NCBI RefSeq assembly: GCF_000772045.1
Contig: NZ_CP009754.1
Coordinates: 8,122,001-8,186,000, forward strand
DNA: 64,000 nucleotides
Reading direction: 5' to 3'
DNA from: Streptomyces sp. CCM_MD2014
Lineage (GTDB): Bacteria > Actinomycetota > Actinomycetes > Streptomycetales > Streptomycetaceae
Under the pieces are notes generated by a model, which was not told where the DNA came from, ran no database searches, and saw nothing but the letters and a program-made list of their open reading frames with translations. The first letter of the stretch is position 1. Every line of letters begins with the position of its first letter. Positions 17,434 through 25,586 of this stretch are shown here, piece after piece. The translations under genes and the position numbers were made by a program.

Positions 17434-18159
17434 TCAGCCGGCGCGTCGCACCGTGAACTCGTTGCCGTCCGGGTCGAGCATGAACGCCCGGCCGCGGTCC
17501 CCCTCACCGGCACCCGCGGCGTGCCTCGCCCCGAGCGAGAGCAGACGGTCGGTCTCCGCCTCGAAGTCGGCGTCGAGGGGCAGCGCGAGTTCGAGCTGGA
17601 GCCGGTTGGTGCCGGACTTGGGCGCCACCGGCGGGCCACCCCAGGTGATCTTGGTGCCGCCGGCCGGGGACTGGATCGCGGTCTCCTGGTCCTGGTCCCA
17701 GACCAGCGGCCACCGCAGCGCCTCACTCCAGAAGTAGCCGACCTCCTGAGTGCCGTCACAGGCCAGCGCTCCGACGGTGCCGGTGCCCGCCAGGAAGTTG
17801 TTGCCCGCCGCGACCACGCAGAACTCGTTGCCGTCCGGATCGGCGAGCACCACATGCCCCTCTTCCGGGAGTTGGCCCACGTCGATGTGTGTGCCGCCCA
17901 GTCGCAGCGCCCTGGCCACCGTTCGCCGCTGGTCTTCGGGGGACGTGCTCGTGAGGTCGAAGTGCGCCCGGTTCTGGCCGGTCTTGGGCGTTCCGTTCGG
18001 CAGGAACCGGATGCGGAACCCGATGCCGTCAGGAGGAAGAATCGCGAGGCCGTCGTCCGCACCGGTGGCCGGCTCCCAGCCCAGGACGCCGGACCAGAAG
18101 CGCGCCAGGCCCGCGGGCAGGGAGGTGTTGAAGCAGATCGCGAACAGTTGACTGGTCAT
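17434..18159 (-). CDS. VOC (glyoxalase/bleomycin-resistance fold) protein, two domains
   Basis: 241 residues made of two VOC repeats. The first (about 1-120) ends HVVLADPDGNEFCVV and the second (about 125-241) ends AFMLDPDGNEFTV, the repeated DPDGNEF marking each domain end. Such tandem proteins may bind small molecules or act as dioxygenase-like or resistance proteins; the ligand is not predictable. It stands alone between divergent and convergent neighbours. Confidence 0.85.
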   Translation of the reverse strand: MTSQLFAICFNTSLPAGLARFWSGVLGWEPATGADDGLAILPPDGIGFRIRFLPNGTPKTGQNRAHFDLTSTSPEDQRRTVARALRLGGTHIDVGQLPEEGHVVLADPDGNEFCVVAAGNNFLAGTGTVGALACDGTQEVGYFWSEALRWPLVWDQDQETAIQSPAGGTKITWGGPPVAPKSGTNRLQLELALPLDADFEAETDRLLSLGARHAAGAGEGDRGRAFMLDPDGNEFTVRRAG

Positions 18160-18382
18160 ACGCCGCTCAACCTCGATCCATCACGTCTTCCATGACGTTC
18201 GTACCCGGAACTCCGGCCCGCGAGAGGCCCCTGCGGCGACATGCCCGCCCCATGCGCGCAGCCTAGAGGCGGCCGCCTCGCACCCGCATCCGAGTTTCCC
18301 GCCCCCGGCACGGATCGGTGTTCCGTCCGGAAGCCGTAGGGTCGGACCGACCAGTCGACGACCAGGCGAGGAGGGGCACCCG

Positions 18383-18898
18383 GTGGCCCGGACGGGGACG
18401 ACGGCGGTGCTGGCGCTGGTGCCGGACGCCGAGCCGCTGTTGCGGTCGGCCGCGGAGGTGGACGGGGCGGCGGTCCGGCCGGGCGTGCCGGCACACGCCG
18501 CGCTGCTCTACCCCTGGTTGCCCGCCGGTGAGGTGGGGGAGCCGGAGCTGCACCGGTTGCGGGCCGCCCTGCCGGCCGGCCCGATCCCCGTCAGTCTGGC
18601 CGCGGTCGAGCGAACCGGCGGCTTCGTAGGTGTCCCGGTGCCCGGACTGAGCCAGGTGGCCGACGCCGTGCGCACGGCGTTTCCGGCCCAGGTGCCCTAC
18701 GGCGGCCGGTTCGGCCCTCGCCCGCCGGTGCACGTCACCGTGGCCCTCGACGCGGCCCCGCGGACCGCCGCCGTCATCGCCCGCCGCACCGCCGCCGCGC
18801 TGCCGATCACCACGGTGATCAGCGCCTTGCACGTGGTCGGCCTCACGCCCGCCGGGTGGCAGGGTCTCGCCGAACTGCCGCTCGGGCACCAGCGGTAG
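18383..18898 (+). CDS. 2'-5' RNA ligase family (2H phosphoesterase) protein
   Basis: 171 residues from GTG 18383. The two family motifs are present: HAALLYP near the N-terminus and HVTVAL in the second half, fitting the H-x-[hydrophobic] pairs of the 2H superfamily. Members hydrolyse or ligate 2',5' or cyclic phosphodiesters in RNA or nucleotides. The bacterial substrate is unknown. Confidence 0.75.
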   Translation: MARTGTTAVLALVPDAEPLLRSAAEVDGAAVRPGVPAHAALLYPWLPAGEVGEPELHRLRAALPAGPIPVSLAAVERTGGFVGVPVPGLSQVADAVRTAFPAQVPYGGRFGPRPPVHVTVALDAAPRTAAVIARRTAAALPITTVISALHVVGLTPAGWQGLAELPLGHQR

Positions 18899-19120
18899 CG
18901 GGTACGCACCGGCGGACAACCGCCGGGCGACCGCGACCGGAGCGCCGGACTTCACGCTGATCTCGTCCACAGCACTGCGATCCGGCCAACCTCCCGCGGT
19001 TTCCACCCTCTGGACAACCGGGCAGCCGACCCGTCCCTCTCACAGCGCGAGCACAGCAACAACGTGCCCGCCTGCTTCCTTCCCACAGCACCCCCCAAGC
19101 ATCAGAAGGACGAGGGATCG

Positions 19121-20860
19121 ATGACCAGAACGCGCACCACCCGGCTGCGACGTCCACTGCTCGCAGGTACCACGGCCGTCGCCGCGATGGCCGTGACCGC
19201 CTCACTCGTGGCCGCCACCGCGGAGCCGGCGAAGGCGGCGACGGGGCCGGAACTGAGCCTCATCGCCGCCACCGGCTCACTCACGCTCACCTCCTGGAAG
19301 GAGGACCCGGGCGTCTACCTCGACCTCGGCACCTACCTCACCGCGGACGGCAGGCCGCTGGAGCTGAAGGTGACCCGGAAGTCCTACAAGGACCCGGTGA
19401 CCATCACCCAGACCGTGTACGAGGGCGGAAAGGCCAAGCCCAGGACACTGCCCAAGGGCACGGTGAAGGACTTCTCCGGACTGCCCGGCTTCGCTGAGAT
19501 CACCGTCACCGACAAGGCGGGCAAGAAGGTCCTCACCAGGACCGAGGACTTCTGCCCGAACAACGCCAGCGGCCGGGTACGCCCCGACGCGCCCGCCACC
19601 TCCAAGTATCCGGAGAGCTGCCCCACCAACCCGTTCACCCTCGGCTCGGTGTGGGGCGTCGAGAAGGGCTGGGCGGCAAACACCTACGCGGGTTCCTACA
19701 CCGAGCCCGTCGCACTGGCGGCCGGGACCTACACCGCCAAGGTCGCCGTCGCCAAGAAGTACCGCGACCTGTTCGGCATCGCGAACAAGCCGGCCACCGT
19801 CAAGGTGACCGTGGTGGAATGGAGTTACGAGGACGACCAGGGCGCCGCCGGGGCGGCCGCGTCCCGGTCCGCGACGGCGAACGAGCACGCCGGTCACCCG
19901 GCCGCGCACGCGGACCACGGGCCGGGGCACGCCCCGGCACCCGCCCAGGCCGCCGCGCCGGTCACGAGCGGGGCGGGTCCCTCCTACAACGTGGGCCACG
20001 GACCGCTCAGGGCGGCGCCGCCCGCCCTGCCGTGGGCGCTGAAGAAGAAGCAGACCGCACGCTCCCTGCCGGTCGGTGACAAGGGCGGCCAGACCGACGG
20101 CTCCCGCAAGGCCCTGGCGCTCCAGCCGCTGGCCAAGCGCCCCACCGGCAAGGCCTCCGTCCCGGACGTCCCCAAGCCCGACCTGCGTTCGCTGCCGGCC
20201 TACGGCATCGTCGTCACCGACGGGGAGGAGGACATCCCCGGGAAGGACTACCTGGCCTTCAGCGCCAACGTGTGGAACGCCGGTCCGGCGCAACTGGTGG
20301 TCGACGGCTTCCGGTCGCCCGGCAAGGCCAAGATGGACGCGTACCAGTACTTCTACGACGCCAAGGGCAAGCAGGTCGGCTACACCCCGACCGGCACCAT
20401 GGAGTGGGACCCGCGTCCGGGGCACGTGCACTGGCACTTCACCGACTTCGCCAGCTACCGGCTGCTGAAGGCGGACAAGAAGGAGGCCGTGCGCAGCGGC
20501 AAGGAGGCCTTCTGCCTGGCCAACACCGACGCGATCGACTACACGGTCAAGAACGCCAACTGGCACCCGTACAACACCGATCTGTCCACCGCGTGCGGTG
20601 AGGAGAACTCCATCTCCGTCCGCGAGGTGCTCGACGTCGGCTCCGGCGACACGTACTCCCAGGACCTGCCGGGCCAGTCCTTCGACATCACGGACGTCCC
20701 CAACGGCACGTACTACATCCAGGTTCTGGCCAACCCGGAGAAGCGGCTCAAGGAGACCAACCTCGACAACAACAGCGCGCTGCGGAAGATCGTGCTAGGC
20801 GGCAAGCCGGACGCCCGGACGGTGACCGTCCCGGCCCACGACCTGGTGAACGCGAACTGA
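19121..20860 (+). CDS. Secreted lysyl-oxidase family protein
   Basis: 579 residues. Signal peptide about 1-38 (AEPAKA cleavage region). A beta-rich N-terminal part (about 40-240) with Lys-rich repeats, an Ala/His/Pro-rich linker (about 245-300), then the lysyl-oxidase domain (about 345-565). HVHWH at 435-439 is the copper-binding His cluster. Animal lysyl oxidases deaminate Lys side chains in collagen; bacterial members have been little studied. Export suggests action on cell-surface or environmental proteins. ATG 19121 follows AGAAGGACGAGGG. Confidence 0.9.
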   Translation: MTRTRTTRLRRPLLAGTTAVAAMAVTASLVAATAEPAKAATGPELSLIAATGSLTLTSWKEDPGVYLDLGTYLTADGRPLELKVTRKSYKDPVTITQTVYEGGKAKPRTLPKGTVKDFSGLPGFAEITVTDKAGKKVLTRTEDFCPNNASGRVRPDAPATSKYPESCPTNPFTLGSVWGVEKGWAANTYAGSYTEPVALAAGTYTAKVAVAKKYRDLFGIANKPATVKVTVVEWSYEDDQGAAGAAASRSATANEHAGHPAAHADHGPGHAPAPAQAAAPVTSGAGPSYNVGHGPLRAAPPALPWALKKKQTARSLPVGDKGGQTDGSRKALALQPLAKRPTGKASVPDVPKPDLRSLPAYGIVVTDGEEDIPGKDYLAFSANVWNAGPAQLVVDGFRSPGKAKMDAYQYFYDAKGKQVGYTPTGTMEWDPRPGHVHWHFTDFASYRLLKADKKEAVRSGKEAFCLANTDAIDYTVKNANWHPYNTDLSTACGEENSISVREVLDVGSGDTYSQDLPGQSFDITDVPNGTYYIQVLANPEKRLKETNLDNNSALRKIVLGGKPDARTVTVPAHDLVNAN

Positions 20861-20897
20861 CGCGATCCCCGGGGACGCCGGCGTCCCGGGCCTGAAC

Positions 20898-20927
20898 GCC
20901 GACGGCCACCGGCGGGTGGCCGTCGGC
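20898..20927. terminator. Bidirectional terminator after the lysyl oxidase gene
   Basis: Perfect 13-bp stem (GCCGACGGCCACC and its complement) with a GGCG loop, between convergent genes. Confidence 0.8.
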
Positions 20928-20954
20928 CACGGCGCAGCCCCGACCGTGCCGTGG

Positions 20955-21770
20955 TCACCCGGCCACCTCACCGCACACCTCGGCGACCAGCCCGTCGGCG
21001 TCGTCCAGCGCGGCACCGAGCGCGTCCGGCGCCGTACCGAGCGCGGAGAACAACGCGTGCGCCCGCCCGGCGAAGTCCGCAGGGGCACCGTCGAGCTCCG
21101 CCGCGGCCCGCACCGCGCCCTTCTCGTTGAGCACCCAGCACCTGGCATGGGCGTGGAGCGCGTGCACGAGGAGTCCGACCGCACGGAAGAGGCAGCCGGC
21201 GACGTAGAACGTGTCACCGCGCGCGGCCCCCTTGCGGGCGCCGGCCAGGATGAACGGAGCCTCCCACCGGGCGTTGTGGATGAGCGCTTCGCGCAGCGGC
21301 TCCGGATAGACGCGCATCTGCTCCCGCAGGGTTCGCAGCTCGCCGCTGGGATCGGCGAGAACGCGTCCCAGGGCCACCTCACCGGCGTAGGCGTGGGAGT
21401 ACACCCCCAGAGGATGGCCCGGCTGGGCGCCCACCTCGAACCGCCCGGCCCGGCACTGCCGCCAGACGCGATGTACGCGATCCATGTCGCGGTAGATCCA
21501 GTCGACGCGATGGCCGTCGATGGTCAGCCAGCCACCCCCGTCGACCCAAGGTCCCCAGCCGCCCGGCTCGGTGACCTCCACCGTCCCGCCGGTCAGCTCG
21601 GCCGCCAGCAGACGCAGAGCCGCGGTGTCCAGCGGCGGCCGGTAGTACAGGCCCAGGTCGTAGTCGGAGTCGGGGCCGTGCGTCCCCGTCGCCCGGCTGC
21701 CTCCCAGACACACCGCGACGACGCCCCCGACGCCGACCAGTCGATTCGCGATCTCCATCAAGCGGTCCAC
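20955..21770 (-). CDS. Nucleotidyltransferase domain protein
   Basis: 271 residues from GTG 21770. Pol-beta-type nucleotidyltransferase motif GGSRATG (23-29) with the metal-binding Asp pair D36/D38 in DSDYDLG. A C-terminal helical part (KGAARGDTFYVAGCLFRAVGLLVHALHAHARCWVLNEKG) resembles kanamycin-nucleotidyltransferase-like proteins. It may adenylylate a small molecule; none is identified. The alternative ATG 21758 lies four codons in. Confidence 0.8.
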   Translation of the reverse strand: MDRLMEIANRLVGVGGVVAVCLGGSRATGTHGPDSDYDLGLYYRPPLDTAALRLLAAELTGGTVEVTEPGGWGPWVDGGGWLTIDGHRVDWIYRDMDRVHRVWRQCRAGRFEVGAQPGHPLGVYSHAYAGEVALGRVLADPSGELRTLREQMRVYPEPLREALIHNARWEAPFILAGARKGAARGDTFYVAGCLFRAVGLLVHALHAHARCWVLNEKGAVRAAAELDGAPADFAGRAHALFSALGTAPDALGAALDDADGLVAEVCGEVAG

Positions 21771-21923
21771 GCGCCACAGTCTGTTGAGGACGGTCGCCGG
21801 ACGCGACCGATTTACCGCCGTCCGCGTCCAGGGCCCGACCGCACGAACCACTGCCACGGAGGGTGAACCGGTTCGACGCGCACCGGCGCGTTGCCGCACC
21901 GTCGTCCCGGCCGGTGGCGGAGC

Positions 21924-22403
21924 ATGTCACCCATGCTGTCCGGTCTCCTGGCCAGATTGGTCAAACTGCTGCTCGGGCGCCACGGCAGTGCGCTCCACTG
22001 GAGGGCCGCGTGCGCCGCGACGGTCGTCCTGGTGTTGGTACTTCTCGCGGGTTCGTACGGTGCCGTCCTCGCCGAGCGAGGCGCGCCGGGTGCGCAGCTG
22101 ACCACGTATCCGAGGGCGCTGTGGTGGTCCGTGGAGACCGCGACGACCGTCGGCTACGGCGATCTGTATCCCGTGACCCTGGGGGGACGGCTCGTGGCCG
22201 TGGTGGTGATGGTCGCCGGGATCACGGCCTTCGGTCTCGTCACCGCCGCGCTGGCCACCTGGTTCGTCGGAAGGGAACAGGAGCGCCGGGGCCACTTGGT
22301 GCGCCACACCGAGCGGGCCGCCGAGGAGGTGTACACGCAGGCGACCCAGGCGCTGCACGAGCGTTTCGACCGGCTGGAGCGGATGCTCGACGACCGCCGA
22401 TGA
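21924..22403 (+). CDS. Potassium channel, two-helix pore type
   Basis: 159 residues (156 if ATG 21933 is used). First membrane helix about 27-50, pore loop with the selectivity filter TVGYGD at 75-80, second helix about 88-115, then a charged cytoplasmic tail (HLVRHTERAAEEVYTQATQALHERFDRLERMLDD) likely to form a tetramer coiled coil. The layout equals KcsA of S. lividans; it is K+-selective by the filter sequence. Confidence 0.92.
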   Translation: MSPMLSGLLARLVKLLLGRHGSALHWRAACAATVVLVLVLLAGSYGAVLAERGAPGAQLTTYPRALWWSVETATTVGYGDLYPVTLGGRLVAVVVMVAGITAFGLVTAALATWFVGREQERRGHLVRHTERAAEEVYTQATQALHERFDRLERMLDDRR

Positions 22404-22509
22404 GTTTGCGCGAGCTGAAGGCGTGGGCGGCACCGTCGTCGGCGTCTGCCGGCCGAACGGCGAGCCCGGCTGCGACGGCTACCAGCCCGAGGTGGCCGCA
22501 CGGCGTGGT

Positions 22510-23217
22510 TCACAGCGTCGCCCGAGGCTGCCCCGGGGTGAGGCAGTGCACCCGGGTCCGGTCGGCGTGCGGGATCAGCAGGTCCCGCAGTTCCCCGGCG
22601 GCGGTCTCGACGAGGGGTCCGTCGGTGGCGGCGCGGAGGGTTTCGAGGACGAAGGCGACGTGCGTGGAGCCTTCGGTGACGCGGGTGCGGTGTGCGTCGC
22701 GGTGGTTCCAGTGCCGGGTGAGCACGCCCGTGGAGTCGGTGTAGACGATCTCTCCGGCCTTGGGACTCTCGACGGTGTCGGGTTCGCCGAGCGGCGTGAA
22801 GGTCTCGCTGCCGTCCGCGTGGCGGATGTCGACGGTGCCGGTGACGTGGTCGAGGTCGAACGCGCCGGCGGGGAGGCCGTGGCGGACGGAGACGGAGTTG
22901 TAGGAGTCGACGGCCGGGTTGATACGGGGCAGGGTGCCCTTCTTCGCGAGGCGGCGGCCGAGGGCGTCGACGCTGGGGCGGATGCGGCGGGGATTGGTGC
23001 CGAAGGCCCGGTAGGCGGTGTGCCATGCCTCGATGCGGGGGTCGTTCTCGTCGGCGGGAGCCCAGGCGCCGTCGGCGAACCGCTGCTCCAGATCTTCCAG
23101 CGCGCTGCTGGTGGCGGGCCAGGGTTCGCGGCCGCGCAGGCCGGTCGCGGTGACGACGGCGACGAGGGTGCCGGGGAAGGCTTCGGCGACGGCGGGGCTG
23201 AGCCGGAAGGTGCTCAT
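22510..23217 (-). CDS. B3/B4 tRNA-binding-domain protein
   Basis: 235 residues of the stand-alone B3/B4 family, the fold that forms the editing domain of phenylalanyl-tRNA synthetase beta. Recognisable segments: AYRAFGTNPRRIRPSVDALGRR and NPAVDSYNSVSVRHGLPAGAFDLD. Stand-alone members are thought to bind or hydrolyse aminoacyl-tRNA or an amino-acid-like ligand; the role here is unproven. ATG 23217 lacks a good ribosome site and overlaps the stop of a 14-codon leader frame (ATGA), so coupling is likely. It forms a set with the XRE-cupin and MFS genes. Confidence 0.82.
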   Translation of the reverse strand: MSTFRLSPAVAEAFPGTLVAVVTATGLRGREPWPATSSALEDLEQRFADGAWAPADENDPRIEAWHTAYRAFGTNPRRIRPSVDALGRRLAKKGTLPRINPAVDSYNSVSVRHGLPAGAFDLDHVTGTVDIRHADGSETFTPLGEPDTVESPKAGEIVYTDSTGVLTRHWNHRDAHRTRVTEGSTHVAFVLETLRAATDGPLVETAAGELRDLLIPHADRTRVHCLTPGQPRATL

Positions 23218-23258
23218 CGGCGCTGCTCGGCGGGCTTGTGATCGTCGTACTCGAACAT
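23214..23258 (-). CDS. Short leader frame coupled to the B3/B4 gene
   Basis: Fourteen codons, MFEYDDHKPAEQRR, with GGAAGG five to ten bases before its ATG and an ATGA overlap with the B3/B4 start. The better ribosome site belongs to this frame, which suggests that the downstream start is reached by coupling. It could be a regulatory leader or simply a translation enhancer; it contains no run of one amino acid. Confidence 0.45.
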   Translation of the reverse strand: MFEYDDHKPAEQRR

Positions 23259-23348
23259 CGGGGGGTCCTTCCGGGCGCGGGAGTCGGGTGCAGGACGGCG
23301 GCGGGGGAGCGACCGCACGAGGCGCATGCGCATCCCCTACCATCAGCA

Positions 23349-23403
23349 GAACGACTGCACCGTACAACGGACCGACCGTCGCGGGTCAACCGAACGACTG
23401 CAC
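23349..23403. promoter_or_regulatory. Direct repeat in the divergent B3/B4-XRE promoter
   Basis: GAACGACTGCAC occurs twice (23349-23360 and 23392-23403), 43 bp apart, about four helical turns. The similarity continues weakly past each copy to CCGACCG. It lies between divergent starts at 23258 and 23443, where the XRE regulator would be expected to bind. Confidence 0.5.
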
Positions 23404-23442
23404 GGTCCAGTGTGCCGACCGATTCCTTGAGGGGCGACAGTT

Positions 23443-24018
23443 ATGGCCGAGACCGAGGCGGCGCTGCGGACGCTCGCCCACAACGTCCGCACGGCCCGCA
23501 CCCGCGCCGGACTGTCCCTGGACGAACTCGGCCGGCGTGCCAAGGTCAGCAAAGGGTCACTGGTCGCGCTGGAGAAGGCGCAGGGCAACCCGAACTTCGC
23601 CACCCTGGTGCGGCTGGCCGACACCCTCGGTGTCTCGGTGTCCGCCCTGATGGAAGGGGCGGCGCGGGAGCGCGTCCGGGTCGTGTCCGGCGACACCGTG
23701 ATGCCGCTGTGGGCGGGACCGCGGGGCAGCGAGGCCAGGCTGATGCTGACGACCTCGGGACCGGCCCCGGTCGAGGTGTGGCGCTGGAAACTCCAGCCCG
23801 GGGAGGAATACCCCAGCCACCCCCACCAAGCCGGGGTGGTCGAGACGGTCAGCGTCACCGACGGACGCATGGTCCTGGTCGTCGACGGTGTCGAGTACTC
23901 CGTCGAAGCCGGGCAGACCGCCACCTTCGACGGCGACGTCGGCCACGCCTACCGGGGCGCCGGCGAGGAGACCTGCCACGTGATCATGACCGTCCAGTTG
24001 CCGCCCGGACCGGGCTGA
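23443..24018 (+). CDS. XRE-family regulator with cupin domain
   Basis: 191 residues. HTH domain about 8-65 (LSLDELGRRAKVSKGSLVALEKAQGNPNFATLVRLADTLGVSVSAL), cupin about 85-188 (HPHQAGVVETVSVTDGRMVLVVDGVEYSVEAGQTATFDGDVGHAYRG). This architecture senses a small ligand through the cupin and controls neighbouring transport or amino-acid genes. ATG 23443 follows GAGGGG. Divergent from the B3/B4 gene and upstream of the MFS gene; probably controls both through the direct repeats. Confidence 0.9.
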   Translation: MAETEAALRTLAHNVRTARTRAGLSLDELGRRAKVSKGSLVALEKAQGNPNFATLVRLADTLGVSVSALMEGAARERVRVVSGDTVMPLWAGPRGSEARLMLTTSGPAPVEVWRWKLQPGEEYPSHPHQAGVVETVSVTDGRMVLVVDGVEYSVEAGQTATFDGDVGHAYRGAGEETCHVIMTVQLPPGPG

Positions 24019-24083
24019 CGGCCTCGTCCCGTTCGCCGCGCCGGTCTCTCAACAGCCTCGAAGATCAAGGACAGCCGAGATCC

Positions 24084-25349
24084 ATGTCTGAACGAGCGAC
24101 GCAATCCGTCCTGCGGTCCCCGGGAATACCCCACCTGCTGACCGTGATGCTCTTCTGCTTCGCCGGATTCGCCCTCCTGCTCCCCGTCTCACCGGCATGG
24201 GCCGTCGGCGGAGTCGCCGACGAGTTCGGGGCCGGACTCGTCACGGCCGTCCTCATGGCAGCCACCGTCCTGGCCCAGATGTGCGTCCGAACGGCACTGC
24301 GCACCCTCGGGTGGACCCGCACGCTCGCCCTCGGCGCCTGCCTGCTCGGCGTGCCCGCCCTTCTGCAGAGCCTCAGCGACCACCTGCTGCCCATCCTGTT
24401 GACGACCGCCCTGCGCGGTGCCGGCTTCGGCATCGTCACCGTCTGCGGCTCCACCGCCGCGGCCGCCCTGGCCCCGCGCGGACGCCAGGGGGCGGCCATC
24501 GGCCTCTACGGACTCGCCGTCGCGCTGCCCCAGGTGGTGCTGACCCCGGCGGCACCCTGGCTGACGGCGACGTTCGCCCTCCCCGTGATCATCGCCTGTG
24601 GGGTGCTCCCGGTCCTCGCGCTGCCGTGGACCCGCGCCCTCGGCCGTGCCGTCGAATCCCGGACGAAGGAGCCGGTCACACGGGGCAGCCGTGTGGAACG
24701 TCCCGCCCGCGTGGCCACGGTGCTCCGGCGTATCCTGCTTCCGCTCGCCGTCCTGCTCGTGGTCACCGCGGCCGGCGGAGCGGTCCTCACCTTCGCCCCG
24801 CAGTTCACGAACACTCCCTCGCTCGCCGCCGCGGGGCTGCTCGCCCTCACCGCCACCGCCGCGGTGGCCCGCTGGGGCTGCGGAGAACTCGCCGACAGGA
24901 TCGCCCTGCGGCCGATCATCGCCGTCCTGGTCTCGACCGCCTGCGCGGGACTGGCGGTGACCGCCCTGGCCGTCGGCGCGGACGGCGCGGCCGTCCTCCC
25001 CCTGCTCACCGGGCTGCTCCTGCTGGGAGCGGCGTACGGGGGGCTCCAGAGCCTCACGCTGGTACAGGCCTTCGACCTCGCGGGCGCGGAGAACCGCCAC
25101 ACGACGTCGGTCGCGTGGAACATCGGCTACGACGCCGGCACCGGGCTCGGTTCCCTCGTGCTGGGCCTGGCGGCGCAGGCCGCCACCTTCTCCGCGGGCT
25201 TCGCCCTCATGTCCGCGGTGATGGCAGCCGCGGTCCTCGCGGTCGCCCTCACCCCGACGCACCTCTCCGGTTCTCCGGCAACCGGCCGTCCCGGTAAGCA
25301 GGCGGGAGGGCATCGCCCGTCCACCACTCGGCTGCGGAAACGGCCGTAG
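24084..25349 (+). CDS. MFS transporter
   Basis: 421 residues with about twelve hydrophobic segments; charged loop RTLGWTRTLALG between helices 2 and 3 and a long central loop (SRTKEPVTRGSRVERPARVATVLRR) dividing two six-helix halves. Related to the CynX/YfcJ-like efflux group. It follows the XRE-cupin gene by 65 bases, so the pair is likely one operon. With the B3/B4 protein it suggests handling of an amino-acid-like compound: export plus tRNA quality control. The substrate is unknown. Confidence 0.88.
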   Translation: MSERATQSVLRSPGIPHLLTVMLFCFAGFALLLPVSPAWAVGGVADEFGAGLVTAVLMAATVLAQMCVRTALRTLGWTRTLALGACLLGVPALLQSLSDHLLPILLTTALRGAGFGIVTVCGSTAAAALAPRGRQGAAIGLYGLAVALPQVVLTPAAPWLTATFALPVIIACGVLPVLALPWTRALGRAVESRTKEPVTRGSRVERPARVATVLRRILLPLAVLLVVTAAGGAVLTFAPQFTNTPSLAAAGLLALTATAAVARWGCGELADRIALRPIIAVLVSTACAGLAVTALAVGADGAAVLPLLTGLLLLGAAYGGLQSLTLVQAFDLAGAENRHTTSVAWNIGYDAGTGLGSLVLGLAAQAATFSAGFALMSAVMAAAVLAVALTPTHLSGSPATGRPGKQAGGHRPSTTRLRKRP

Positions 25350-25400
25350 CGACACGAACGCCCAGGGGCGGGCACCCGAGCGCCCGCGCCCCGGACGGCA

Positions 25401-25450
25401 GACAAGGCGAGACGTATCGTCTTGTCAATGTCGTCGTCCTGGCGTACCGT
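25401..25450 (+). promoter_or_regulatory. Promoter with TetR-like dyad ahead of the ABC-F gene
   Basis: A 26-bp imperfect palindrome (25401-25426; arms GACAAG and CTTGTC, 12 of 13 positions pair counting one G-T) is typical of TetR-family operators. It overlaps the -35 TTGTCA (25422-25427); a 17-bp spacer leads to -10 TACCGT (25445-25450). No TetR gene is adjacent. Confidence 0.6.
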
Positions 25451-25457
25451 CCTCCCC

Positions 25458-25472
25458 ATGGGTTCCCTGTGA
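25458..25472 (+). CDS. Four-codon upstream frame in the ABC-F leader
   Basis: ATG-GGT-TCC-CTG-TGA (MGSL) starts about eight bases after the -10, so the transcript would begin at or next to this ATG and be leaderless. ABC-F resistance genes are often controlled by ribosome stalling on short upstream frames; that is the reason to list it, not proof of function. Confidence 0.35.
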   Translation: MGSL

Positions 25473-25586
25473 GATCACCGGCGCCGACGGCGTAGAGCAC
25501 CGCTCCGCCGTCGCAGCGCCTCGCCGTGCAGCCATCCACCCCGATCCGGCCGGGCCACCACAGGCGCGGCCAGGAGGGACCCGACC

